Of a stretch of 64,000 bases of DNA, positions 40,793-51,764 are shown in pieces. The notes under the pieces are model-generated. The model saw nothing but the letters and a program-made list of their open reading frames with translations. It did no database searches and was not told the DNA's origin. The DNA is from Antilocapra americana (lineage: Eukaryota > Chordata > Mammalia > Artiodactyla > Antilocapridae). The stretch spans positions 16,189,412 through 16,253,411 of the forward strand of contig ML664183.1 of assembly GCA_007570785.1 (NCBI GenBank). The letters run 5' to 3'. The first letter of the stretch is position 1; the number at the start of each line of letters is the position of its first letter. A program made the translations under genes and the position numbers.

Positions 40793-41612
40793 ACCTGCCT
40801 AGATATATCGAGATGAGAAACAGCTTTATCTAATTGGATTAAGAGGAAGAAAACACTTGACCACTTGGGAACGTTGTTCAAAAGGCTTCTAATCTTAACA
40901 TATGCACTCTCTCTTTAAATAGATGCTTAGAACTTTGGTAATAGTTCTTAAATAGGTGCTTAGATCTACAAAAATGCATAATCTCAGACCTTATTATGTA
41001 TCATGGAATGTGGTGATAAAATACAACTCATAATGAACACCTTCAGCCTTCTCCCTGGCACTTCTAGAATTTTCCCATCATCCTTGTTGGAAAAATGAGA
41101 ACCAATTCTTTTTACTAAAAGAAGTTTAAATTCTTCATTTTTCCTTGACATTTTGCTGAAAAGATTTTGATTAGAAGCACAGGAAACAAAAGTCCTTTAT
41201 TCATCGAATAATATGCTTCATTGCTTTCTCCAGCAGATCATCTCCATAGGAGGGGAAATAATTCAGTTTCTGAAGTTCTTTAGATATTAGCTTTCTATTA
41301 GACATTTCCTGCAAGCTTATGAACTGTTATCTCAGTTTTAGGGGGAAAATCAGTTATTACTATTAAATTCCTTTTATTTATTATATCTTGATCCTCATCT
41401 TTTATATCTGTCTCATCTAGTTGTTTTATTATTATTTACAAAATAGTAAATAATGAGAATTGGCTTCACTTAATCTTCCATTCTCTCTCCAAGTGCCTGA
41501 TAGGCAACCCAAGTTAATTTCTCCCTCTCTGTCACCCTTCCAAAACTTAGGTGTCAGTGGAAGTGGCAGAGACTTTTATCCATCTTGGAGTTTCAAGTGA
41601 TCTGACTCTAAT
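40793..41612. other. Unassigned AT-rich intron sequence
   Basis: No gene or named repeat. Confidence 0.4.
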
Positions 41613-41785
41613 TGTTGTTGCTGTTCAGTCACTAAGTTGTGTCTAACTCTTGCGACCCCATGGACTGTGGTCTAGATTCATACCCCAGGTTGAATCTACT
41701 TTGGATGTGGTGATATTCAGGCTTCTCTGTCCAGGGATTTTCCAGGCAAGAATACTGGAGTGGATTGCCATTTCCTTCTCCAGAC
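41613..41785 (-). mobile_element. Bov-tA SINE with about 50 bp of foreign filler
   Basis: Antisense SINE: 'gttcagtcactaagttgtgt' to 'ctggagtggattgccatttc'. Between 'ccatggactg' and 'ggcttctctgtcc' the usual dozen bases are replaced by filler at about 41666-41719 matching two downstream sites in inverted orientation. Confidence 0.85.
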
Positions 41786-41841
41786 TCTGATATTACTTGT
41801 GCTTATTACGACTCCATGTCCTGGGAGAACAGAGGAAGTTA

Positions 41842-41974
41842 ATATCCAATGTAGAATGTCGGTATTCTTTTATTCCTCTCTTGCTCTTTTTTAATTTTAA
41901 TACTTTAGATTCCCTGCTTTAAAATTAATAGTTGCTTGTGGTGATATGTTCTTATTTGCGTTTAGCACATTATT
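41842..41974. repeat. Left arm of a roughly 130-bp imperfect inverted repeat
   Basis: The reverse complement aligns by eye with 42758-42890 over about 130 bp at roughly 85-90% identity. Shared landmarks are 'attccctgctttaaaatta', 'ctcttgctcttttttaat' and 'tttagcacatt'. Confidence 0.85.
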
Positions 41975-42757
41975 TCCCTCTAGGGAATAAATGGTTTGTG
42001 ATGGAAAGAAAAAAAGGATCAGAGGATTATCTAGATGATGATGAGAATTAACATCAAAAAAGACTTGTGTGATTTTCTTTATTTTTAAGCATTTTGGGTT
42101 ACTTTATATGTTTTACTCTTTATAATTATCTATGAGAAGTATTTTATTCCCATTTTATAGAAGGGAAAAGTGAGACTCAGAGAAATTAAATTGTCTAAGG
42201 TCACATAGCTGTTGGGTAGCAGATCTTAAATCCAGATTTTCTCTAGGTTCTAATAATAACTGGGACAATATACCCTTTGACCTCTTTACCCTGCACTTAT
42301 GTATGTGATCTCCTCATGCTTGAAGTAAATGAACCTATAATGTAAATATTTGGACTCTTTTTTTTCTTGTACACATGCTGTCAATAAATGTATGGGGTAT
42401 GAATAAATGTATGGGGTATGAATCTAGACCACAAGTTTGCTACTCTAAAGGAAGAAAAGATCCCTTAATGCTGTCTTACTCTGCACTTCCTTCTAAGCTT
42501 AGAACTCTGTTTTTCAATAAGGATTCTTCAATAACAGAAATGCTTTAAAAAGGAATGTCAAAACTAGAGATGGGGTGAGATGAAAGAGCGAAGAGCTATA
42601 TTTTATTGAATTGCGTCATTATCACCAACTGAGTCACCAACTGAGTAGAATTAAACTTTTCCCCATCTGAGCTGGCAAAGACATTTTAAAGACAGAAGAA
42701 ATTTGAGAACTAGAATTCTTGGCTTTCTGATAGAAAAAGTCTGAAGATTCAAATAAA
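41975..42757. other. Spacer of the inverted repeat, with MIR/L2-type relic
   Basis: About 42120-42245 ('gaagggaaaagtgagactca', 'aaggtcacatagctgttggg') is a MIR/L2-type fragment. The rest is unassigned. Confidence 0.5.
42383..42420. repeat. Exact 19-bp tandem duplication
   Basis: AATAAATGTATGGGGTATG occurs twice head-to-tail (42383-42401 and 42402-42420). The second copy overlaps the 22-bp segment whose inverse is found in the SINE filler. Confidence 0.95.
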
Positions 42758-42890
42758 ATGTGCTAAACACAAATAACGTATCACCACAATCAACTACTAA
42801 TTTTAAAGCAGGGAATTTAAAACATTAAGATTAAAAAAGAGCAAGAGAGAGATTAAAAAACAATACAGACATTCCACATTGGATAAGCTT
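42758..42890. repeat. Right arm of the roughly 130-bp imperfect inverted repeat
   Basis: Partner of 41842-41974; the arms are separated by about 780 bp. I do not recognise the sequence as a known family. Confidence 0.85.
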
Positions 42891-43399
42891 TTGCTCAAAT
42901 TTGTTTTGCTTTTCCACCAATGTGTCTCACTTAAGAAGTTTCTTATTCTGTTATATCAGATCTATGAGACATGGCTGTATGAAAACGAGACATTCTTATT
43001 TATCATTCTTCTGAACCCTGTTTCCAGAGTCTGACTTTTTCTCATTCTCACTTGAATATGTGCTTCCGGAAAAGAATTAGAATCTATAAAAGTATTTGTG
43101 TAGCTAGCACAGATCATTTTATGTGTACCAATGTAGCATTCTCTGTTGGTTTGAAGGAACTGTTTAAATATTGGTCTCTCCCAAAATTTCTTCCATGAAA
43201 TAGACAAAGAATATCACCATATCCAAAGTAGAGTTTGCCTTCCGTTTCTATGGGCTGTTAAACATTTTTCATATCTTAACGATTTTATTTGCCACAGGCA
43301 TAAGAGATTATAAAATTAAATTCCAAGAAGAGGACTTAAAATCCAGCTTTATTTTTTTAAGTGGAAATTGGAATCTCTTTTATTCAGATATTGAATTTT
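42891..43399. other. Unassigned sequence
   Basis: Includes 43209-43232, the second inverted match to the SINE filler. An 81-codon minus-strand frame at 43207-42962 is not recognised. Confidence 0.4.
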
Positions 43400-43985
43400 T
43401 ATTATATAAATATTTATTGAACATCTGCTATATTATAGACTTTGTTCTAGACACCCTGAATACAATAGTGAACCAACAAGTAAAGCTCCAAGGAATTTCT
43501 TTTCCAGTGAGAGGAGGCATAATATTCTATTCCAGTAGGAGGAAGAAAAATAAAATATCTATGTGAGATGATAGTAAGTGCTGGGAAAGCAAATGAAGCA
43601 ATATGGAAGTAAAAAGTGACAAGGAGTACTTACGTGCAGATCTGTGATTAAGTGATTTTTGAGCAGCAGAGACCTCAAGGTAGGAGCTGAAAGTATGAGC
43701 CATGAGATTATCTGAGGGATAGTCTAGCAGAAGTAGCAAGTAGAAAAGCCCCAAAGAATGAGGAATTTCACAAGGGGGTTGTTGTGGCTGCCATACAGTG
43801 TATAAGGAGGGGCAGTGATAGGAGGTGAGAGGAGACAGGAGGTGGGAGGCCCAATTATGTAGGGCTTTGTAAGTTGTGGTAAAGACATTGGATTTTACTC
43901 CACATTAGATAGAAAGCCATTGAAGGAATGATGTAATCTAACTTAGATTTGAAGAAGTATTTTCCTGCTGTTGTGCAGAATTTAA
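43400..43985 (+). mobile_element. Ancient L2-like repeat
   Basis: 'aaatatttattgaacatctg', 'gaccaacaagtaaagctcc'-type phrases and 'gggctttgtaagttgtggta' fit an old LINE related to the 19540 fragment. Confidence 0.55.
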
Positions 43986-44199
43986 ACTATAAGAGAGCTG
44001 GGTTGACCAAATGGACTGATGCTGTAAAAATACAGGGAAGAAATGAGGGTAATTTGGATTATAGCAGGTGATGTGTTGAAGACTGGTTGCAGTCCAGATG
44101 TTCAATAATCAATTATTCTTGCATCAATTCTGTTCCTCATATAGGATGTCATATAAGAAGCAAGCCAAGCATTAGTGGTGCTAAGAAACTGTAGAAAGA
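43986..44199. other. Unassigned sequence
   Basis: No gene or named repeat. Confidence 0.35.
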
Positions 44200-44391
44200 A
44201 CAGTCAAAGTAGCTCAGTTGTCTCTGACTCTTTGCGATCCCATGGACTGTACAGTCCATGGAATTCTCCAGGCCAGAATACTGGACTGGGTAGCCTTTCC
44301 CTTCTCCAGGGGATCTTCCCAACCCAGGGATTAAACCTAGGTCTCCCATATGGCAAACGGATTCTTTACCAGCTGAACCACAAGGGAAGCC
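44200..44391 (-). mobile_element. Bov-tA SINE
   Basis: Antisense copy: 'ctctgactctttgcgatccc' to 'accacaagggaagccc'. Confidence 0.88.
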
Positions 44392-44512
44392 CAAGAACAC
44401 TGGAGTGGGTAGACTATCCCTTCTCCAGCAGATCTTCCCAACCCAGGAATTGAACCAGGATCTCCTGTATTGCAGGCAGATTCTTTGCCAACTAAGCTAT
44501 CAGGGAAGCCCA
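44392..44512 (-). mobile_element. Bov-tA SINE, partial, tandem to the previous one
   Basis: Antisense half copy ('ctggagtgggtagactatcc' to 'tatcagggaagccc') following directly in the same orientation. Confidence 0.85.
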
Positions 44513-44977
44513 TAGAAAGAAGAAGTGATAAGCTATATCAAAAGCTACCTATAGTTTCATGTAAGAGTTGGCCTTTGGATTTAGCAATATGGAGGACATA
44601 GGTAACATTGACAGTAGTAGCTTCCATAGGTCATTGGGAATGAAAAGCAGACTGGAGAATGCTCTAGAAGAAAGAGGAAGAGAGAGGACATAGAGACAGT
44701 GGTGTAGAGTATTTCTCAATCTTGTTTTCATTACCACCTCCCTAAGAAGCTTTTTTAGGACAACTTTCCTAGTTGTCCTCCACCTACCCCACCTACCCCA
44801 ATATTTGCTGATAAAGAGAGAATGTGATGAAATTTGTAAAATAAATTCAAGCACATTAGTAAATTCAGTACATTATATATAAAATACATTTAACTGAAAA
44901 GAGTGTGCTCACAGAGACTGCTGTGTCATGACTATAATTGTGTGCTTCATCTTAATTAGAAATTACTAATCCCTTTT
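44513..44977. other. Unassigned sequence
   Basis: A short 9-bp repeat (CCACCTACC) near 44780-44800. No gene. Confidence 0.4.
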
Positions 44978-45413
44978 TAAAAGACTTTTTATTTTGTATT
45001 AGGGTATAGTGAATCAACAATATTATGATAGGTTCAGGTGAACAGCAGAGGCACTCAGCCATACATATACGTGTAGCCATTCTCCCCCAAAGTCTCTCCC
45101 ACCCAAGCTGCCACATAACATCAAGCAGAGTTCCATGTGCTATACAGTAGGTCCTTGTTGCTTATCCATTTTAAATATAGCACTGTGTACATGACCATCC
45201 CCAACCCCCTAACTGTCCCTTCATCCTGGCAACCATAAGTTCATTTTCTAGGTCTGTGGGTCTCTTTCTGTTTTGTAAGTCAGTTTATTTGCATCATTTC
45301 CTTTTTGATTCCACATATATGGGATGTCATACAATTTTTCTCCTTCTCTGTCTGACTTGATTTCACTCAGTATGACACTCTCTAGGTCCATTCGTGTTGC
45401 TGAAAATGGCATT
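44978..45413 (-). mobile_element. L1 3' end, antisense, older type
   Basis: 'gttccatgtgctatacagta', 'ggtccttgttgcttatccat', 'cacatatatgggatgtcata' are antisense L1 3' words. Diverged. Confidence 0.75.
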
Positions 45414-45509
45414 ATTAGAAATTACTAATTCTTAAAGACTTATTTAATTCTCAAGATTTTTATACTTCCCTTTTTCAAGACCGGTTGGTGCTTTTTGAAG
45501 AGTTGAGTG

Positions 45510-45722
45510 TGCAGTGAAAGTGTTAAGTCGCTTACTTGTGTCCGACAGTTTGTGACCCCATGGACTGTAGCCCACCTGGCTCCTCTGTCCATGGAATTCT
45601 CTAGGCAAGAACACTGGAGTGGGGAGCCATTCCCTTCTCCAGGGGATCTTCCCAACCCAGGGATCGAACCCTGGTCACCTGCATTGCAGGCAGATTCTTT
45701 ACCATATGAGCCACCAGGGAAG
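45510..45722 (-). mobile_element. Bov-tA SINE
   Basis: Antisense copy: 'gtgaccccatggactgtagc' to 'atgagccaccagggaag'. Confidence 0.9.
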
Positions 45723-46914
45723 TTTCCTTTGAAGAGGTAACAGCTTCATTAATTTGGTGCACGATTCATTTCTGTTGGCATTAGGCTGGTGCCACGGGCT
45801 GCAGGACACACAGATGGACAGCATGTGGCAGTGTTGAAATGCTGTTCAGAAAGCCGATGCCACAGGCCTAAAACAATTTAGAGCACTTTTCTACAGTGAC
45901 TGCAAATGCATCTCGGGATTATATTTTTCTTTTATATTGTTATGTGTCATGTTTTGTTTGCCAAACAGAATATAGAAAATAAATAGGCAGTTTTCTGGCA
46001 TGAGTCTTAGTAGATAAATCGTCAGAATGAGCTCTGTTGCTTAAGAAAAGCATAAACATAATTTAGTCACTATGTGTGACTATATGTAGGTTGTTGCTAT
46101 GGGGAATTTTGGTCTGGCCAAAGGGTTATTTTCTTTGAAAATTCTGATGGACCAAGGTTCTCTTTGTTTTCATAATGCTCCCATTCTACCCCCTCCCTCC
46201 CAAAGAGCGAGCTATCCCATTACTGAGGTTTCATTGTGTACATGTAGTTGCATGAATCTAACATAACTGTGAATTTATCTTGTCATGACTTTAAATTATA
46301 GATATTATTTGAATGAAAGAATTAAGCTTTTGTTTCATTTTTTTAAGCTTTCGAAGAGAGTTTTCTTTCATTTATATTTTTCCCTCATATACAATGGAGT
46401 AAATTTTAGTTCATCCCCAAAATACAGATGTGTATATCTGTGAATGTGTATATCCTCCCCATTGTCCTTCGCATTTTAAGATAATACTACTCATAGTGAC
46501 TGAACTCAATATTATAACATAATGAGGTGAAAGCTCTATGAACAGACATTAGTCATTATCAGACAGTACATATGTAAAGATATTTTTATTTTGTGATTAT
46601 TGTCTTTCTTCATGAATGTTCTCACTATACAACCTTTTATATTTACTGTTATCACAAAGACTTTGTTTTGACAGACTGTGATATCTTATTGCCCCCATTA
46701 CCAGTGGTTTTCCAATTAATTATCATACACATATATCTAATGAGCACTCACTGTCATCGAGCAATTGCCCCAGATTCTGAGTTCACCTAGGTTAATGAAC
46801 CCTGGTCCCAGTTCTTAAGGAGCTCATAGTGGGAAGATGTGTATGTGTCTGTTGCATTTATATTCTATTCGCTTCTGAAATACCTTTTTTTTTTAATGTA
46901 TAATTAAGCTTAAG
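45723..46914. other. Unique-looking intron sequence
   Basis: No gene or named repeat over 1.2 kb. Confidence 0.45.
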
Positions 46915-47145
46915 AGCAACTTCAGGCCATTTCTTCTGACCTTCTTCCTACTTTGACTCTGTTGCTTATCATCTATGTGTCCTTGGGCACATTACTTAAC
47001 TTCTCTGACTCCCAGATTCCTTTTCTATACAATGGAGGTGATAATTCCTATCTCATCAGGGTATTTGGGGAGATTAAATAAAATAATGTATTAAAGCTCA
47101 TAATAAATTGCTGGCATATGATCAGTAGTCAGTGAAAGGAAACAG
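46915..47145 (+). mobile_element. MIR SINE
   Basis: 'gtccttgggcacattactta', 'aatggaggtgataattccta', 'gggagattaaataaaataat' mark a MIR core and 3' part. Confidence 0.8.
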
Positions 47146-47409
47146 CTACTGCTGTTGCTTAACTTGCATTTGTCACATGTCTGGCACTTATTGCTGAGGT
47201 TTATTTCCCTTTCATTCCCTTGCTGTTATCCATTCTTCAAGCACATAGCCAGTTGGGAATTTAAAACTAAAGTAAATAGAACTAGCTCCAATTTGTTATT
47301 ATTTTTTGTGTGCTAGATTATTTTACACGTCTAACTAATAATCCTTAAAACAATGTAGTAGTATTATCCCTACTGTATAGGAGAAGACCAGGGAGATTTA
47401 AAAAAAAAA
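47146..47409. other. Unassigned sequence with a MIR/L2-type end
   Basis: No gene. Confidence 0.4.
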
Positions 47410-47730
47410 GTTTCTTTTTTTGCAAGCTGAATATGTCTTTATTTTTTTATGTATTTATTTTTAATTAGAGGATAATTGCTTTACAATATTATATTGATTT
47501 CTGCCATACATCAGCACGAATAAGCCATAGGCATGCATATGTCCCCTCCCTCTTGAACCTCCCTCCCATCTCCTACCCCATCCCACCCCTCTAGGTTGTC
47601 ACAGAGCATAGGATTTGAGCTCCCTGCATACAATACAATACAGCAAATTCCCACTGGCTATCTGTTTTACTTATGGTAATGTATATGTTTCAGTGCTGTT
47701 CTATTTGTACCACCATCTCCTAAAAATTAC
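47410..47730 (-). mobile_element. L1 3' end, antisense
   Basis: 'gaggataattgctttacaat', 'tctgccatacatcagcacga', 'tcccacccctctaggttgtc' are antisense ruminant L1 3'UTR. Confidence 0.8.
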
Positions 47731-49621
47731 TTTCTAAAGCTATGAAATTAGCTACCTAGAAGGACAAAATACTGACTCCAAAACCTATTATTATCTTACT
47801 ACCACACATTTTCCCCCCAAGATCCCTTCTAATTCTAAATACTTTAATTTTTTTTAAATGGATGTGCCTTATGATCATAAGCAGTAGAAGTTTTCGTTTG
47901 AACCCAGTCTCAAACTCTCAAAATCTGGATGCCCAATGCTGTCATTAACAAAATAAGGTATAAAATCTGAATTTTTATAAGTAAGTATGACTGATAGTCC
48001 ATGGACAGACCAGAGTTCACCAGGTAGTTCTCAGGTCCTACCATCTGCTTCGGTTGATTTTTCTGTATCTTCTGAAAGAAGATTTCTTTATAAGGGAGGA
48101 ATGGGGGGGATATAATGGGGAAAAGACTTTCCTTCTTTAGGCTTTCAGAAAGATTTTTAAAAATTTGATAAAAATTTATCATTTTGATTTTTACTAAAGA
48201 TTTGTTTTGATATTTTGACTTTTCTTTAAGCATAAGTGGTAAACATGGACCAACAATCTGTGCTTACTTAGGTAGAGTCATTCTCTATCTTTATTTAGTA
48301 CTTTGTGGTCCCTTGTAACCTGATGACATCAGGCATGAAGAGATGATGCAATTAGGGAGAGGTACAGCTGACCCCTGGGGCTCAGTTGTTGAGCCATTGC
48401 CTTCTGGGTTCAATGTAGCAAGAGTTCCTGCTTTGAGAAAGAGGAACTTATGGGTGTGTATTTTCCATAGAGAAACTTAACAAACTCTTAAATTGAATTA
48501 GAATAATGAGAATTCTATGTAGAATTCTGAATATTAGCTTCTAAATGGTTACTTTGGGCAAATGCCCATCTATCTGGGCTTCATTTTTCCCCTCTGTAAA
48601 AATGAGACCATTGAACTCTAGAGCTCCAAGATCACTCCTCAGTCTAAAATCTAATCCAAAATGATTCTGTAAGAGAACAAGTGTGTGTGTTGGGGGGTTG
48701 GGGTAGGGGGTGGTGATCGTTATTTGAAATGTGAATTATTTGAACATGAGTTCATAGAGTATAGATGTCAGAATTGTATTTAGAAAATGTTAATGTGGGT
48801 GAGTGAGAGAGAAATATCTCATTGTTGTTTACAAACACCTTAGTTAACAAGCTTGCACCTTTGCTGAACACATTAGATTTGGGGGGAGGAAAGAAAAAGG
48901 CTTGTGTTTAAACCAGGATTCAATTGTTTTAAGATTATGTTTAGTTTGTCTCTTTTATCCATTTAACTTGAGTTTCTTGAGTCTTATACTATCTCTACCA
49001 CCTTTCATTGCCCCAAATAATGTTTCTTGGATGAATTAATTAATTGAATGATAAAATTTCCAGTGTGTCTGATCACACACTGTGGACAACTATGAGAAAG
49101 TAAGACTTCTTCAGTTTAGCACTCTCTTTAGCTTCAACTATCTCATCACCTATTATGTACCCACATTATGTTGAAGGGGAAAAAATCAGGTACCAAAGGA
49201 AAAAAGAATTCTCTGCTTATCCTCTTCCTTCACTTCACTGTCATTAAAGAAAAGCACACTGCTGTATTTTTGATGGCTAGCTGAATGATTCTTTGAACTT
49301 TTACAAGCAAATAATTTTTATTTCTATAAGCAATTCTACTTATACAATACAATCACTAAATGAAATATAGCAGAAACGTAGGTAGGGCTTTTCTTCCATT
49401 TGCAAAAAGGTGTATCTAAAGCAACAACGAATAGCAAAATAGCAAAATCCAAAAAGAGAAGGTTTGGGAATTGTGTGTGTGGATGTGAGGTTAGATGGGT
49501 AGGTTTGGGTGTGACTGTAGATATTATAATGAGGGAGGAATGGAATTTAAAGACATTGTTATTTGGATACATTAATATTATGAAGCAGCTCATGAGTTTA
49601 GTACCAACTATAACAATATTA
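47731..49621. other. Unique-looking intron sequence
   Basis: 1.9 kb with no named repeat or gene, apart from a G-rich stretch at 48691-48712. Frames of 107 codons (48233-47910, minus) and 85 codons are not recognised. Confidence 0.45.
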
Positions 49622-49633
49622 AGTTTCAGTATT

Positions 49634-50814
49634 TAGTTCGGTTCAGGCACTCAGTTACGTCTGACTCTTTATGACCCCATGGACTGCAGCACACCAGGCT
49701 TCTTTGTCCATCACCAACTCCTGGAGCTTGCTCAAACTCATGTCCATCAAGTCAGTGATGCCATCCAACCATCTCAACCTCTGTCGTCCTCTTCTCCTCC
49801 TGCCTTCAGTCTTTCCCAGCATCAGCATCTTTTCCAATGGGTCAGTTCTCATCAAGTGGCCAAAGTATTGGAGCTTCAGCTTCAGCATCAGTCCTTCCAA
49901 TGAATATTCAGGGTTGATTTCCTTTAGGATTGACTGATTTGATCTCCTTACTGTCCAAGGGACTCTGAAGAGTCTTCTCTAATACCACAGTTCAAATGAA
50001 TCAATTCTTCAGCGCTCAACTTTCTTTCTGACATGTTTACCCAGAGATGGTATCAGATTCCCCAGGGGAAGGGTTCAGTCCCACAAGACTGCCCCCCACT
50101 TCAGATGCCAATTGTCCATTTAGTGCTTCTGGTCAGTAGATTTCCACAATCCCCACTAACCTCTCCTTTCCTTGGGTTCAATTAATTTCCTATAGCAGTT
50201 CACAGAATTCAGGAAAGCAATGTGCTCACTAGATGACTGGTTTAGTAGAAAATAAATGATGATATAAATCAATAGCCAAAGAAAGAGGTGCATCATAGCA
50301 CGATATGGGGAAAAAGTCATGATGCTTCTGTAAGTGACATTTCCTTCAATTTTTATTTGTTCATCAACCCAGCAACTCTCTGAACCCTGTCCTTCTAGAC
50401 TTTTATGGATATCTCATTACAAAGATACCACTGAATAAATCATTGGCCATTGGTGATGAAAAAAAAAAACTTTCTTTATGGTCCAACTCTCACATACATA
50501 TATGACTACTAGAAAAATTACAACTTTGACTATATGGACCTTTGTTGGCAAAATAACGTTTCTGCTTTTTAATATGCTGCCTAGGTTTGTCATAGCTTTT
50601 CTTCCAAGGAGCAATTGTCTTTTAATTTCATGGCTGCAGTCATCATCTGCAGTGATTTTGGAGCCCAAGAAAATAAAATAAAGTCTGTCACTGTTTCCAT
50701 TGTTCTGCATCTATTTGCCATGAAGTGATGGGACTGGGTGCCCTGATCTTAGTTTTCTGAATGTTGAGTTTTAAGCCAACTCTTTTCTCTCTCCTCTTTT
50801 ACTTTCATCAAGAG
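49634..50814 (-). mobile_element. BovB LINE 3' part, antisense, interrupted by a retrocopy
   Basis: BovB pieces 49634-50027 and 50478-50814 become contiguous when 50028-50467 and one TSD are removed. The outer TSD is AGTTTCAGTATT at 49622-49633 and AGTTTCAATATT at 51572-51583 (one mismatch), placed beyond a later insertion at the element's 5' edge. Coding remnants: G-S-K-I-T-A-D-D-D-C-S-H-E-I-K near 50640 and G-R-R-R-R-G-R-Q near 49790. Confidence 0.88.
50028..50467 (+). mobile_element. A-tailed retrocopy of non-BovB sequence inside BovB
   Basis: 440-bp insert with AATAAA at 50434-50439, 19 bp before an 11-A run (50459-50469), and an exact 10-bp TSD AACTTTCTTT at 50018-50027 and 50468-50477 overlapping the tail. 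These are the marks of LINE-mediated retrotransposition of a polyadenylated RNA. The sequence ('gaaccctgtccttctagact', 'atcattggccattggtgatg') resembles an ERVL/MaLR-type LTR. No coding frame. Confidence 0.8.
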
Positions 50815-50819
50815 TTTCA

Positions 50820-51568
50820 TGCATGGATGTGAGAGTTAGACTGTAAAGAAAGCTGAGTGTCAAAGAATTGATGCTTTTGAACTGTGTTGTTGAAGACTCT
50901 TGAGAGCCCCTTGGACTGCAAGGAGATCCAACCAGTCCATCCTAAAGGAAATCAGTCCTGAATATTCATTGGAGGGACTACAGTAGCTGAAACTGCAATA
51001 CTTTGGCCACCTGATGGGAAGAACTGACTCATTGAAAAAGACCCTGATGCTTGGAAAGATTGAAGGCAGGATTAGAAGGGGATGACAGAGGATGAAATGT
51101 TTGGATGCAATCACCAATTCAGTAGACATGAGTTTGAGCAAGCTCCAGAAGTTGGTGATGGACAGGGAAGCCTGGTTGTGCTTCAGTGGGTTGCAGAATC
51201 AGACACGACTGAGTAACTGAACTGAACCTTTGGGCATCCATTCTCATGGGAATAAGGGTACCATGGGAATAAGGTGGTACCACCTGCATTACTTCAGACC
51301 TAGAGAGGGGAGCTTCAGGTGGGAGAGTCCCAGCTGCGAACATCTGACTCACTCCCAAAGGTACTTCAGTAAAGGTGGTCAGTTTCTACTACCTTCCAGA
51401 TCCAAAGTTCCAGCCCTCCAGCCTGAGGCTGACCTGAGCAGTCAGTTGGAAGATCTATTGCTGAGTCAGGTTCATCTTAGTTGGAAATGCATGTTCTAAT
51501 ACTAAAAGGAGGCTGGCTTAAGGTGATCAAATAGTTATCTTTTAAGGGCAGTGAATTAAAAAAAAAAA
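50820..51568 (+). mobile_element. Chimeric A-tailed retroinsertion: BovB 3' end plus other sequence
   Basis: Starts within BovB ORF2 (C-terminal region), runs through the BovB 3' end to about 51226 (ACTGA tail), then continues for about 330 bp of non-BovB sequence and ends in an A-run (51558-51570). TSD AAGAGTTTCA at 50810-50819 and 51569-51578, partly within the A-run. No canonical AATAAA is seen just before the tail. Confidence 0.75.
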
Positions 51569-51764
51569 AAGAGTTTCAATATTAGTTGTTTTTAAATCTG
51601 ATAATGTTTTAATCCATGGAGAAGTTTAAAAACTGGATTTTGATTTGTGATTATACAAACAAAACAAGCCACCATTTCTTTTTCTGGGCCTCAGTCTCCT
51701 TAAGTGTGACATTATAGGGTTGGGATAAATGATGTTTAATGTTCTCACCTCATATCTGCATATC

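Noticed and set aside
42962..43207. 81-codon minus-strand frame with protein-like composition
   Set aside because: No domain, splice context or homologue recognised; length is within chance for AT-rich DNA.
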